Assembly: GCA_964485815.1 (NCBI GenBank)
Contig: CAZAJX010000002.1
Span: 1 to 64,000, forward strand
DNA: 64,000 nt
Source of the DNA: SFLA01 sp964485815
GTDB lineage: Bacteria > Bacillota > Clostridia > Oscillospirales > CAG-382
Reading direction: 5' to 3'
Position numbers and translations under genes: made by a program
Shown: piece after piece, positions 26,285 through 34,237 of the stretch
How the letters are laid out: each line of letters begins with the position of its first letter
How positions within the stretch are numbered: position 1 is the first letter of the stretch
Notes under the pieces: generated by a model
The model's database searches: none
Seen by the model: the letters and a program-made list of their open reading frames with translations, nothing else
What the model was told of the DNA's origin: nothing

Positions 26285-27529
26285 TCACAATATTGCTATT
26301 TTAGAGTTGATTTTATTTAGTACAGAGGTAGCAACATCTTTACTGTCTATCCAATAATCTGGTTCGAAGCCAACTGCTTCAACGATGTTTGTGTCGAATA
26401 CTTTTTGCGGACACCATAGCACTACTTTAGAATTAGGTAAATAGTAAATACATAAATCTCCAAAACATCCTATTCCCAGTGAATTGCATCCATAAAAAGT
26501 AACACGTGGAAGAGTTGCTGCCCAAGCAACTGCGATTTCGGCGGAAGACGCCACCATATCATTGATTATTACATGAAGTTCACCATTGAATAAATCAGCA
26601 CTTTCTGTTTGCTCATTACAAATTTGTTCAAAACGATAGGGAATATCTTGGATGATCCCATACTCTTTGGCGTGAACAAGAGTCGACTTTAATTCCAGAA
26701 ATTTCAATGTGTCACGAAAACCACCAGTGAGACCGAGCAGGAACTGTTTTGGGAGTTCCGAATTGCCGCCAAGATTATTCGATAAATCCCAAATTACATG
26801 CTTATAATTTCGGCATTTTTTACCAATCTCATAAAGTTTATTCTTTTGCGCTTCTGAATCGCCAACAAAACTCGAACATGTGATTATCGCAGTATCTTCG
26901 TGGTAACATTCATCAACCAAGAATTCTTCCGTAGATGTATGACTTTTTATTTTATGAACAGGTAAAACTTCTTCATTATTCCCTATTCTGACGAATATTA
27001 CCTCAATCTGCTCTTTACTGCGAACGCCTATCAAATATGTAGCAGCTCCATTCATTGAGACTGTTGGAAAAATACGCAAGGAGCTATCAAAAGAAATCGG
27101 CTTGCCAGAACATAAATCAAAATAAGAGTCATTCGTTTTGGTAAGACGCAAGTCAGACACGAAAGTGTGCACTTTTTTGTAGAAACCTTTTCCGTAATCT
27201 TGCGTTGATAAAGATAAATGCCCATCGGAAATAAAAGACAGATGTTTACATATCAAGTCAATCAATTCATTCGGAGTGATTTTTTCCAAAGAATTTAATT
27301 CATCCAAGATGGAAATAAAGGCTGTTCTAAATAAGGTTTCATCATAATGGGGATAACCGCTATATGCATTCTCCAAAACATATTGGACATACAAAACATC
27401 ATCTCTTGCATCATCAATTGATAATTTAACAGGTGTGACCTTATATAAACTTTCGCCATCATTAAATTTTCTCCGCAGAACTGTCATCGGTTCTGTTGCA
27501 GAATATTTAAGGTATTCGGTGTTGTTCAT
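26285..27529 (-). CDS. S41-like serine peptidase (tricorn/C-terminal processing family)
   Basis: 414 residues. The C-terminal catalytic domain matches S41: the strand VIWDLSNNLGGNS (~245-257), the nucleophile segment MVASSAEIAV with probable catalytic Ser329 and Glu331, and the PD..I near the end (GFEPDYWI). An upstream DGH motif (His104) fits the tricorn-like core. There is no PDZ domain and no signal peptide, so it is probably cytoplasmic. The substrate is unknown. By eye the gene is richer in A/T than its neighbours and is bordered by palindromic repeats on its 3' side, which suggests lateral acquisition. It has its own promoter and GAGGAAGAG just before the ATG. Confidence 0.8.
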   Translation of the reverse strand: MNNTEYLKYSATEPMTVLRRKFNDGESLYKVTPVKLSIDDARDDVLYVQYVLENAYSGYPHYDETLFRTAFISILDELNSLEKITPNELIDLICKHLSFISDGHLSLSTQDYGKGFYKKVHTFVSDLRLTKTNDSYFDLCSGKPISFDSSLRIFPTVSMNGAATYLIGVRSKEQIEVIFVRIGNNEEVLPVHKIKSHTSTEEFLVDECYHEDTAIITCSSFVGDSEAQKNKLYEIGKKCRNYKHVIWDLSNNLGGNSELPKQFLLGLTGGFRDTLKFLELKSTLVHAKEYGIIQDIPYRFEQICNEQTESADLFNGELHVIINDMVASSAEIAVAWAATLPRVTFYGCNSLGIGCFGDLCIYYLPNSKVVLWCPQKVFDTNIVEAVGFEPDYWIDSKDVATSVLNKINSKIAIL

Positions 27530-27566
27530 TCTCTTCCTCGTAAATTCATATTTATCGGTTAGTTAT

Positions 27567-27595
27567 ATTATAGCATACTTTAAGTCAATAGTAAA
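27567..27595 (-). promoter_or_regulatory. Promoter of the S41-like gene
   Basis: Minus strand TTTACT (27590-27595), 17-base spacer, consensus TATAAT (27567-27572). Confidence 0.7.
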
Positions 27596-27606
27596 GGAAT
27601 TAAAAA

Positions 27607-27636
27607 ATACCCATGATGTTTCGACATCATGGGTAT
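27607..27636 (-). terminator. Terminator of the purA-DUF1846-glnN operon
   Basis: Perfect 13-bp stem built on TACCCATGATGT / ACATCATGGGTA with a TTCG tetraloop. On the minus strand it runs into ATTTTTTAATT. It ends the operon and insulates the S41-like gene promoter. Confidence 0.92.
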
Positions 27637-27699
27637 AATTTGCTTTATAGAGAACTTTCTTCAAGGTACAACGCTTATTTGTCGGGGCTTTTAATTATA

Positions 27700-29775
27700 T
27701 TAAAGAAGAATTTCGGTATATGTGGGGAACGGCCACATATCTTTGGGGACGTATAACTCAGCGGTATCTGCCGCTTCGCGCAACCTATCCATACAAGGAA
27801 TGATCTGTGTGGCAAACAAACGCGCTTTTTCAAGTTTATCGGAAACAGCCTTTGCCTTATCCAACAGAACGGAAAGCGATTCACACTCGTTATAAATAGA
27901 AACGGCGCAATCGTTAAGCTTTAAAGCAAGCTCGTATTCGACTTTATCCGACAAAACAAGTTTCTTTTTCTTTTCGGCGTTATCACACACACAAGCTACA
28001 TAAGACGATACTGCAGGCAATATCTGACGGCGTGCCATATGTACCATTGTAGAACCATCAACGTTAACTGTTTTGGAATACTCGTCCAGCATAACATCGT
28101 AACGTGAAAGCATTTCTTTTTCGGTAAGAATTCCGTGCTTTCCGAAAATGCGGATATTTTTTTCGGAAATATAATGCGGGAGAGCCTGAGCAGTATTGGC
28201 GAGATTGAGTAATCCGCGGCGCTGTGCTTCTCTTACCCATTCTTCGGAATAGTTATTACCGTTAAAAATGATACGTTTGTGGTTGTAATAAGTATCGGCA
28301 ATGATCGAATCCACGGTTTTGGAAATATCATCGGAATTATCAAGAATATCGGCAAATTCGCAAAGAGATTCGGCAACAACGGTATTGATCACCGTGTTGC
28401 ACATTGCGATGGACATAGAAGAACCGGGCATTCTGAATTCAAATTTATTACCCGTAAAAGCAAAGGGAGAAGTTCTGTTTCTGTCTTCACCATCATTTGC
28501 AAACTGAGGTAAAACGTTTACGCCCAAGGGAAGCTGCTGGCTTTCATCGGTAACGATCTGTGAGCCGTTTACAAAAGATTTTAAGGTATCGGTAATACGC
28601 TTGCCGAGGAAAACAGAAATTATAGCAGGAGGCGCCTCGTAGCCGCCAAGACGTTTGTCATTACCGGCAGTAGCTACAGAAATTCTTATAAGATCCTGAT
28701 AATTATCGACACCCTTGAGAACTGCGCAAACCATAAGCAGGAAAAGCTTGTTAGAAGGCATATCATCGCCCGGATCGAGAAGATTCTTTCCGTCGGCAGA
28801 CAACGACCAGTTATTGTGTTTACCGCTTCCGTTAATGGAATTAAAAGGCTTTTCCGCAAGCAGACAACGCAATCCGTTTTCCTTTGCTGCCTTTTTCATA
28901 ATATCCATTGTAAGCTGGTTTTGGTCGGTAGCGCGGTTACAATCCGTAAATATGGGGGCAAGCTCGTATTGACAGGGAGCGGCTTCGTTGTGCTCCGTTT
29001 TTGCGGGGATTCCTCTCATCCAAAGCTCTCTGTCAAGAGTTGTCATAAAATTCTTTACTTTAAAGGGAATTATACCGAAATAGTGATCGTCAAGCTCCTG
29101 ACCTTTGGGGGCGGGTGCGCCGAACAAGGTTTTGCCGGTGATCTTAAGATCTTCGCGCTTGTGGTAAACGTCCTCATCCACAAGGAAATATTCCTGCTCA
29201 CCGCCAACCATCGGAGCCACGCGGCGAGGATTGATATCGAAATGCTTTAACAAGCGCTTTGCTTGGACATCCAACGCCTGAATAGAACGGAGCAACGGTG
29301 TCTTTCTGTCAAGACATTCGCCGCTGTAAGAACAGAAGGCGGAAGGAATGTAAAGCGTATCGTCTTTGACAAATGCATCGGACGTAGGGTCCCAAGCGGT
29401 ACAACCACGGGCTTCAAAGGTAGCGCGAAGACCGCCTGAAGGGAAAGAAGATGCATCGGGCTCGCTGGTGATAAGATCTTTGCCGGAAAAGCCTACGATG
29501 ATCTGACCTGTTCCCTTTTCAAGAGAAAAGAAAGAATCGTGCTTTTCTGCGGTAATACCCGTCATCGGCTGAAACCAATGTGTATAATGAGTAGCGCCTT
29601 TTTCGATAGCCCACTCTTTCATTGCGGAAGCAACAACGTTTGCCAAAGAAATATCAAGACTTCTGCCGTTTTCGATAGTTTCCTGCAGACTCTTGTATGC
29701 CTCGGGAGGAAGCATTTCTTTGCGTACGTTATCGTTAAATACCATTGTGCCGAAATATTCGGAAATCTTATTCAT
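27700..29775 (-). CDS. glnN: Glutamine synthetase, type III
   Basis: 691 residues, the size of GSIII (about 700; types I and II are ~450 and ~350). It ligates ammonia to glutamate with ATP. Type III features seen are the N-terminal FGTMVFND segment, HYTHWFQPMTG, GGLRATFEARG, GGEQEYFLVD, KTEHNEAAPCQYELAP, NSINGSGKHNNWSL and the EFRMPGSS region before the C-terminal helical domain. GGAG at the usual distance supports the ATG. Third gene of a purA-DUF1846-glnN operon (12-base gap to DUF1846). purA uses aspartate and glnN makes glutamine, so the operon joins nitrogen assimilation with purine synthesis. Confidence 0.96.
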   Translation of the reverse strand: MNKISEYFGTMVFNDNVRKEMLPPEAYKSLQETIENGRSLDISLANVVASAMKEWAIEKGATHYTHWFQPMTGITAEKHDSFFSLEKGTGQIIVGFSGKDLITSEPDASSFPSGGLRATFEARGCTAWDPTSDAFVKDDTLYIPSAFCSYSGECLDRKTPLLRSIQALDVQAKRLLKHFDINPRRVAPMVGGEQEYFLVDEDVYHKREDLKITGKTLFGAPAPKGQELDDHYFGIIPFKVKNFMTTLDRELWMRGIPAKTEHNEAAPCQYELAPIFTDCNRATDQNQLTMDIMKKAAKENGLRCLLAEKPFNSINGSGKHNNWSLSADGKNLLDPGDDMPSNKLFLLMVCAVLKGVDNYQDLIRISVATAGNDKRLGGYEAPPAIISVFLGKRITDTLKSFVNGSQIVTDESQQLPLGVNVLPQFANDGEDRNRTSPFAFTGNKFEFRMPGSSMSIAMCNTVINTVVAESLCEFADILDNSDDISKTVDSIIADTYYNHKRIIFNGNNYSEEWVREAQRRGLLNLANTAQALPHYISEKNIRIFGKHGILTEKEMLSRYDVMLDEYSKTVNVDGSTMVHMARRQILPAVSSYVACVCDNAEKKKKLVLSDKVEYELALKLNDCAVSIYNECESLSVLLDKAKAVSDKLEKARLFATQIIPCMDRLREAADTAELYVPKDMWPFPTYTEILL

Positions 29776-29787
29776 AAAGACAGCTCC

Positions 29788-31272
29788 TTATTTATGGTAA
29801 AGCTTTTTGGTCTGATATAGAGGCTCACAAGTAAGGTTGATGCCAAGCTTTTTCAGCAGACCTTCATCAACCTGCGAGAGAATTACTGAAGAGTGCATAT
29901 CTGCATTTTTTAATTTTGAAAGCATATCCAAAGCTTTTTTAGCATTTTCATCGGTAACGGCGCATATGGAAAGAGCAATCAAAACCTCATCTGTATGAAG
30001 TCTGGGATTTCTGTTGCCCAAGTGGCCGACCTTTAATTCTGCAATAGGTTCAATAATTTCCCGGGAAATAAGCAAAAGATCATCATCAAGTCCTGCAAGA
30101 TATTTAAGTGCATTAAGAAGCATCGCGCTGGACGCACCGAGGAGATCTGATGTTTTTCCCGTAACGATCTTACCGTCGGGTAATTCGAGTGCTGCTGCAG
30201 GCATTCCTGTCGCTTCAGCCTTTGCACGGGCTAAGGTAACGACTTTTCTGTCGCTTACACGGAGATCGCATCTGTTCATCAAAAGCTCGTTTTTATAAAC
30301 GGCATCGCTATCGCTCATAGCTTTCTTTTGCTGACACATAGCCGCAAAATAACGGCGGATTACCTCCTGACGTGATGCCTCGCATACAGCCTCTTCGTCA
30401 AAGATACAATATCCTGCCATATTTACGCCCATATCCGTGGGAGATTTATAAGGACACTTCCCATAGATCTTTTGGAAAATAGCGTGAAGCACGGGGAAAA
30501 TCTCGATATCACGGTTGTAATTGACACAGGTCTTTCCGTACGCTTCAAGATGGAAGGGGTCGATCATATTTACGTCGTCAAGATCAGTAGTTGCAGCTTC
30601 ATACGCGATGTTTACGGGATGGCGCAAGGGAAGATTCCACACGGGGAAAGTTTCAAACTTTGCATATCCCGCCTTTACACCGTGGCGGTGCTCATGGTAA
30701 AGCTGGGACAGACAAACCGCCATTTTACCGCTTCCCGGCCCCGGCGCTGTAACAACAACGAGAGAGCGGGAGGTTTCTATATAATCGTTTCGTCCGTAAC
30801 CTTCGTCGCTTACGATGAGGGCGGTATTGGAGGGGTATCCCTCAATACGGTAGTGACGGTAAGTTTTTATTCCGAGGCGTTCAAGGCGTTTTTCAAACGC
30901 AACTACAGACGGCTGAAGAGAATACTGAGTAAAGACAACACTGCCGACGTAAAGACCGCAAAGACGAAAAGCATCGATCAAACGGAGTACTTCTGCATCG
31001 TAGGTAATACCGAGATCGCCGCGTACTTTGTTTTTTTCTATATCTTCCGCAGAAATGACGATAACAACTTCTGCTTCATCCTTTAAGGAAAGAAGCATCT
31101 GAAGCTTACTATCGGGCTCAAATCCGGGAAGGACGCGCGCCGCGTGGTAATCATCGAAAAGCTTTCCGCCAAATTCAAGGTAAAGCTTTCCGCCGAAGTG
31201 GTTGATACGGTCGCGTATCTGCTGGGATTGGAGAGTGATATATTTTTGATTATCAAATCCAATTTTAAACAT
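29788..31272 (-). CDS. DUF1846 (UPF0371) family protein
   Basis: 494 residues, the family's normal size. Typical segments are GFDNQKYITLQSQQI at the start, GGKLYLEFGGKLFDDYHAARVLPGF, VTAPGPGSGKMAVCLSQLYHE with a nucleotide-binding-like GPGSGK, and CVNYNRDIEIFPVL. The family is widespread in Firmicutes; structures show a P-loop-like two-domain fold, but no reaction is established to my knowledge. GGAG precedes the ATG. It sits between purA and glnN with gaps of 17 and 12 bases, which points to nitrogen or nucleotide metabolism. Confidence 0.93.
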   Translation of the reverse strand: MFKIGFDNQKYITLQSQQIRDRINHFGGKLYLEFGGKLFDDYHAARVLPGFEPDSKLQMLLSLKDEAEVVIVISAEDIEKNKVRGDLGITYDAEVLRLIDAFRLCGLYVGSVVFTQYSLQPSVVAFEKRLERLGIKTYRHYRIEGYPSNTALIVSDEGYGRNDYIETSRSLVVVTAPGPGSGKMAVCLSQLYHEHRHGVKAGYAKFETFPVWNLPLRHPVNIAYEAATTDLDDVNMIDPFHLEAYGKTCVNYNRDIEIFPVLHAIFQKIYGKCPYKSPTDMGVNMAGYCIFDEEAVCEASRQEVIRRYFAAMCQQKKAMSDSDAVYKNELLMNRCDLRVSDRKVVTLARAKAEATGMPAAALELPDGKIVTGKTSDLLGASSAMLLNALKYLAGLDDDLLLISREIIEPIAELKVGHLGNRNPRLHTDEVLIALSICAVTDENAKKALDMLSKLKNADMHSSVILSQVDEGLLKKLGINLTCEPLYQTKKLYHK

Positions 31273-31289
31273 TTTTTAACTCCGTATAA

Positions 31290-32564
31290 TTATTCGCAAA
31301 CGATATACTGTTCTCTGCCAGCACCGACAGAAACATAACCGATGCGGCAACCGGAGAGTTTTTCTATTTCACGAACATATGCCTGAGCGGCTTCGGGAAG
31401 CTCATCAAATTTGCGGCATTCGCTGATATCGCATCCCCATCCCTGATAATATTCATATACGGGCTCAGCTTTATCAAGTGCTTCGCCCACGGGGAAATCG
31501 TAAACAAGCTCGCCATCTACCTTATATGCAACGCAAACGGGAATCTGATCAAAGCAAGAGAGCACGTCCATCTTGGTAAGAGCGAGCACGTCTGCGCCCT
31601 GCATTCTTACGCCGTAACGGGAAGCAACAGCGTCAAAGCCGCCGACACGTCTGGGGCGTCCGGTAGCGGCGCCGTATTCTCCGCCCGCTTCACGAAGCTT
31701 GTGAGCCTCTTCACCGAACATTTCGCAGGTAAAGGGACCTTCGCCTACGCAGGAAGAATACGCCTTCATAATGCCTATAACGCAGTCGAGCTTAAGACCG
31801 GGCACGCCTGCACCGACGGGAGCATAGCCAGCGATGGTATTGGAGGAGGAGGTATAAGGATATATACCGAAATCGATATCACGGAGAGCGCCGAGCTGTG
31901 CTTCGAACATGATCTTCTTGCCCTGCTCATTTGCGTTGTGGAGATACAAGCCGGTATCGCAAATGTGAGGAAGCAAAGGAGTGCCGTATTCCTTGAGATA
32001 AGAAATGATATCCTCGCCCTTTACGGGAGTATCGCCGTAACCTAAAGCAACGGTAAGGTTTTTCCATTCAGCGATAGACTCTGCTTTGGAAACGATAGCG
32101 TCGATATTTCTGAGGTCGCCCATACGGAAAGCCTTTTTATAATATTTATCTGCGTAAACGGGCGCTATACCGCGGCGGGTAGAGCCGAACTTCTTGTCTG
32201 CAAGACGTTCTTCCTCAAGACAGTCCATACGTACGTGGTACGGCATACAGATAACTGCACGGTCGCTGATTTTAAGATTATCGGGAGTGATCTCGATACC
32301 GCCCTCACGAAGACGGCCGATCTCTTCGCAAAGATGCTTGATGTCGATAACCATTCCGTTGCCCATTACGTTAACGGTAGTGGTACGGAGAATTCCGGAA
32401 GGCAAAAGATTGAGTATAAATTTACCTCTTTCGTTAACAACGGTATGTCCTGCGTTGTTGCCGCCCTGATAACGAACGACTATATCATAGTCTTCGCTGA
32501 GAAGGTCAACCATTCTACCCTTTCCTTCGTCTCCCCAGTTGATACCTGCAATTGCTGTAAGCAT
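31290..32564 (-). CDS. purA: Adenylosuccinate synthetase
   Basis: 424 residues. It joins IMP and aspartate with GTP to give adenylosuccinate, the first committed step to AMP. WGDEGKGRMVD at the N-terminus (catalytic Asp12), NNAGHTVV (general acid His), the RGIAPVYADK switch region and GRPRRVGGFD are all present. The start ATG at 32564 follows AGAGGTG; a longer frame from 32717 would start upstream of the promoter and is rejected. First gene of the operon with DUF1846 and glnN. Confidence 0.97.
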   Translation of the reverse strand: MLTAIAGINWGDEGKGRMVDLLSEDYDIVVRYQGGNNAGHTVVNERGKFILNLLPSGILRTTTVNVMGNGMVIDIKHLCEEIGRLREGGIEITPDNLKISDRAVICMPYHVRMDCLEEERLADKKFGSTRRGIAPVYADKYYKKAFRMGDLRNIDAIVSKAESIAEWKNLTVALGYGDTPVKGEDIISYLKEYGTPLLPHICDTGLYLHNANEQGKKIMFEAQLGALRDIDFGIYPYTSSSNTIAGYAPVGAGVPGLKLDCVIGIMKAYSSCVGEGPFTCEMFGEEAHKLREAGGEYGAATGRPRRVGGFDAVASRYGVRMQGADVLALTKMDVLSCFDQIPVCVAYKVDGELVYDFPVGEALDKAEPVYEYYQGWGCDISECRKFDELPEAAQAYVREIEKLSGCRIGYVSVGAGREQYIVCE

Positions 32565-32636
32565 AATAACACCTCTGAAAATATGATAAATTTTATTAAC
32601 CTGATCAATAAGATGCACACAACACCTCAACTTTAG

Positions 32637-32665
32637 AGTATAACATAAATTATTACCATTTTCAA
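32637..32665 (-). promoter_or_regulatory. Promoter of the purA operon
   Basis: Minus strand TTGAAA (32660-32665), 17-base spacer, TATACT (32637-32642). Leader of about 65 bases without an obvious structured element. Confidence 0.75.
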
Positions 32666-32672
32666 CATATAT

Positions 32673-32700
32673 TTGACTTATTTTTTCTTTTATGTATAAT
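32673..32700 (+). promoter_or_regulatory. Promoter of the C_GCAxxG_C_C gene
   Basis: TTGACT (32673-32678), 16-base spacer, TATAAT (32695-32700), back to back with the purA promoter. Confidence 0.75.
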
Positions 32701-32732
32701 AAATTCATATTAATCAAATGCGAGGTTATATT

Positions 32733-33188
32733 GTGAAACGTTCCGAACTTGCCGTAAATCTGTTTTTAAACGGTGCAAACTGCTCACAAGCGGTTTTTGC
32801 ATCCTTTGGCGATATAACGGGTATCGATCAAAAGACATCCTTCCGAATGGCATCATCCTTTGGTGGCGGTATCAGCAGACTGCGGGAAACCTGCGGAGCG
32901 TGCCTTGGAATGTGTCTTGCCGCAGGTACTATATTCGGTTATGATGATATCGGCGATCACGGTGCAAAGGCGCGGCATTACGCTACGATACAAATGCTAG
33001 TAAAGCGGTTTGCCGAATTAAACGGAAGCTACACCTGCCGTGAGATATTGGGCGCACGGGGAAAATCCGTTTCCCCCGTTCCCGCAGAACGGACGGAAGA
33101 ATATTACAGTAAAAGACGATGCTGTATCGACTGTATCCGCACTGCTGCCGATATTCTTGACGAATATATAAGCGAAAACAATATTTAA
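32733..33188 (+). CDS. C_GCAxxG_C_C family putative redox protein
   Basis: 151 residues from GTG 32733, which has CGAGGT at the right distance; the ATG at 32718 has no ribosome binding site. The family cysteines are present: NCSQAVF near the N-terminus, ETCGACLGMCLAAG in the middle and a CCIDCI cluster near the C-terminus, plus another Cys in YTCREI. These spaced cysteines suggest metal or redox-cofactor binding in the cytoplasm; no function is established. The 3' end overlaps the methyltransferase gene by four bases, tail to tail. Confidence 0.88.
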   Translation: MKRSELAVNLFLNGANCSQAVFASFGDITGIDQKTSFRMASSFGGGISRLRETCGACLGMCLAAGTIFGYDDIGDHGAKARHYATIQMLVKRFAELNGSYTCREILGARGKSVSPVPAERTEEYYSKRRCCIDCIRTAADILDEYISENNI

Positions 33189-33976
33189 CTAATTTTCTCG
33201 ATAACATCGAGCATATGGTTGGTTACACCTACCATATCTTCCCTTTCGCATATGCTGAAATGATAACGTAAATACAAATCAAACGTTTCGTCATCCATCG
33301 TGTCAACGATTTCGTCAAGAAGTCTTGTTAACATATCCGTACCGACGAAATGCAACCGTTTTGTATTGAAGCTTTGCATTAACTCATCAATCTCAAATTT
33401 GCGGTGCATTTGAAATACTTCTTCAGGTGTTGAGTACAGCTTGAAGGTATCCGGATCGATCATACCTCTGTCCATTTCGTATTTCATCATGTTGCGTTTA
33501 AAGCAATACTGATATATTGTCATATCGGTATTACAATATGCTATAAAAATTTTGCCTTTACGCTTTGTTACACGTATGGCTTCCGAAAGAGCTTTTAACT
33601 GTTCTTCTACCGTGTATAGATGATACATCGGTCCCAGAAGCAGCGTAATATCATAGGTTTCGTCTTGAATATCTGAAAGATCAAGAGCATTCCCCTGCCG
33701 TACCGTGATTTTTTCTTCGGGTTGAGTCAGAGAGTTGAACACATCAATGTTGTGCTGTATAAGCTCAATTGCATCAACAGTATATCCTCTTTGGGCAAAA
33801 TAATGAGAGTACCTGCCCGTTGCGGCACCGATCTCCAGGATACGGGCGTTTTCAAACAGATATTTTTCAACGTACCTTACCGTCGTAAGGAATTCTATAC
33901 TGCCGTGCCGTGAAGACAAGCGAAGATGCTCGTCTTTTGCATTGTAGTAATTGGTAAGCGATTCAAACGTATTCAT
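33185..33976 (-). CDS. Class I SAM-dependent methyltransferase
   Basis: 263 residues. SAM-binding motif I reads ILEIGAATGRYSHYF (~48-62), followed by VDAIELIQ (acidic loop) and the LLLGPMYHL segment (motif IV region). The start ATG at 33976 follows GGAGG directly; an upstream TTG overlaps that site. The substrate is unknown; the type is the broad UbiE/small-molecule group. It has no promoter of its own between the leader hairpin (34003-34037) and its ribosome binding site, so it seems to depend on read-through of the structured leader RNA upstream. Confidence 0.9.
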   Translation of the reverse strand: MNTFESLTNYYNAKDEHLRLSSRHGSIEFLTTVRYVEKYLFENARILEIGAATGRYSHYFAQRGYTVDAIELIQHNIDVFNSLTQPEEKITVRQGNALDLSDIQDETYDITLLLGPMYHLYTVEEQLKALSEAIRVTKRKGKIFIAYCNTDMTIYQYCFKRNMMKYEMDRGMIDPDTFKLYSTPEEVFQMHRKFEIDELMQSFNTKRLHFVGTDMLTRLLDEIVDTMDDETFDLYLRYHFSICEREDMVGVTNHMLDVIEKIS

Positions 33977-34002
33977 AAAGACCTCCAAAAAAGTAAAATA
34001 AT

Positions 34003-34037
34003 AGCGGTGTAAGCATTTAACAAAAGCTTACACCGCT
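34003..34037 (-). terminator. Leader terminator or attenuator before the methyltransferase gene
   Basis: Perfect 12-bp stem AGCGGTGTAAGC / GCTTACACCGCT with an 11-base loop; on the minus strand it is followed by ATTATTTTACTTTTTT, then GGAGG and the methyltransferase ATG. Its position between the structured RNA and the ribosome binding site fits transcription attenuation. Confidence 0.8.
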
Positions 34038-34065
34038 GTTTTCATATCAGAAAATACAATACACT

Positions 34066-34198
34066 ATTCCGAAAATGAGTACGACGATATAAGCACGGGC
34101 GGCTGCCAACGATCGGCGCCGTATACGTGCTGAACGGAATTATTTGCGCTAAACGTTAATACGTTAACGAACATAATAAATCCTCATTTCCGAAAATT
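34066..34198 (-). ncRNA. Structured leader RNA or sRNA closed by a 13-bp stem, overlapping a possible 36-residue ORF
   Basis: The predicted transcript begins near 34198, seven bases after a consensus promoter. Its first bases (34183-34195) pair with 34067-34079 over 13 bp including two G-U pairs. Inside are a 6-bp hairpin CGTTAA-CGTA-TTAACG (34154-34169) and a long arm (34092-34131) of 6, 4 and 5 bp. The same stretch holds an ORF (34064-34174, 36 residues, start MFVNVLTFSANN) with GAGGA six bases before its ATG; the site lies at the edge of the terminal stem. I recognise no named riboswitch. It is either a cis-regulatory leader of the methyltransferase gene, a stand-alone sRNA, or a small-peptide gene. 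Confidence 0.6.
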
Positions 34199-34204
34199 TT
34201 GCAA

Positions 34205-34233
34205 AGTGTAACATAAAATTCTGATTTTGTCAA
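34205..34233 (-). promoter_or_regulatory. Promoter of the structured RNA
   Basis: Minus strand consensus TTGACA (34228-34233), 17-base spacer, TACACT (34205-34210). It lies immediately downstream of the citrate synthase stop codon. Confidence 0.8.
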
Positions 34234-34237
34234 GAGA

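Noticed and set aside
32718..32732. Upstream ATG start for the C_GCAxxG_C_C gene
   Set aside because: No ribosome binding site before it, while the GTG at 32733 has one.
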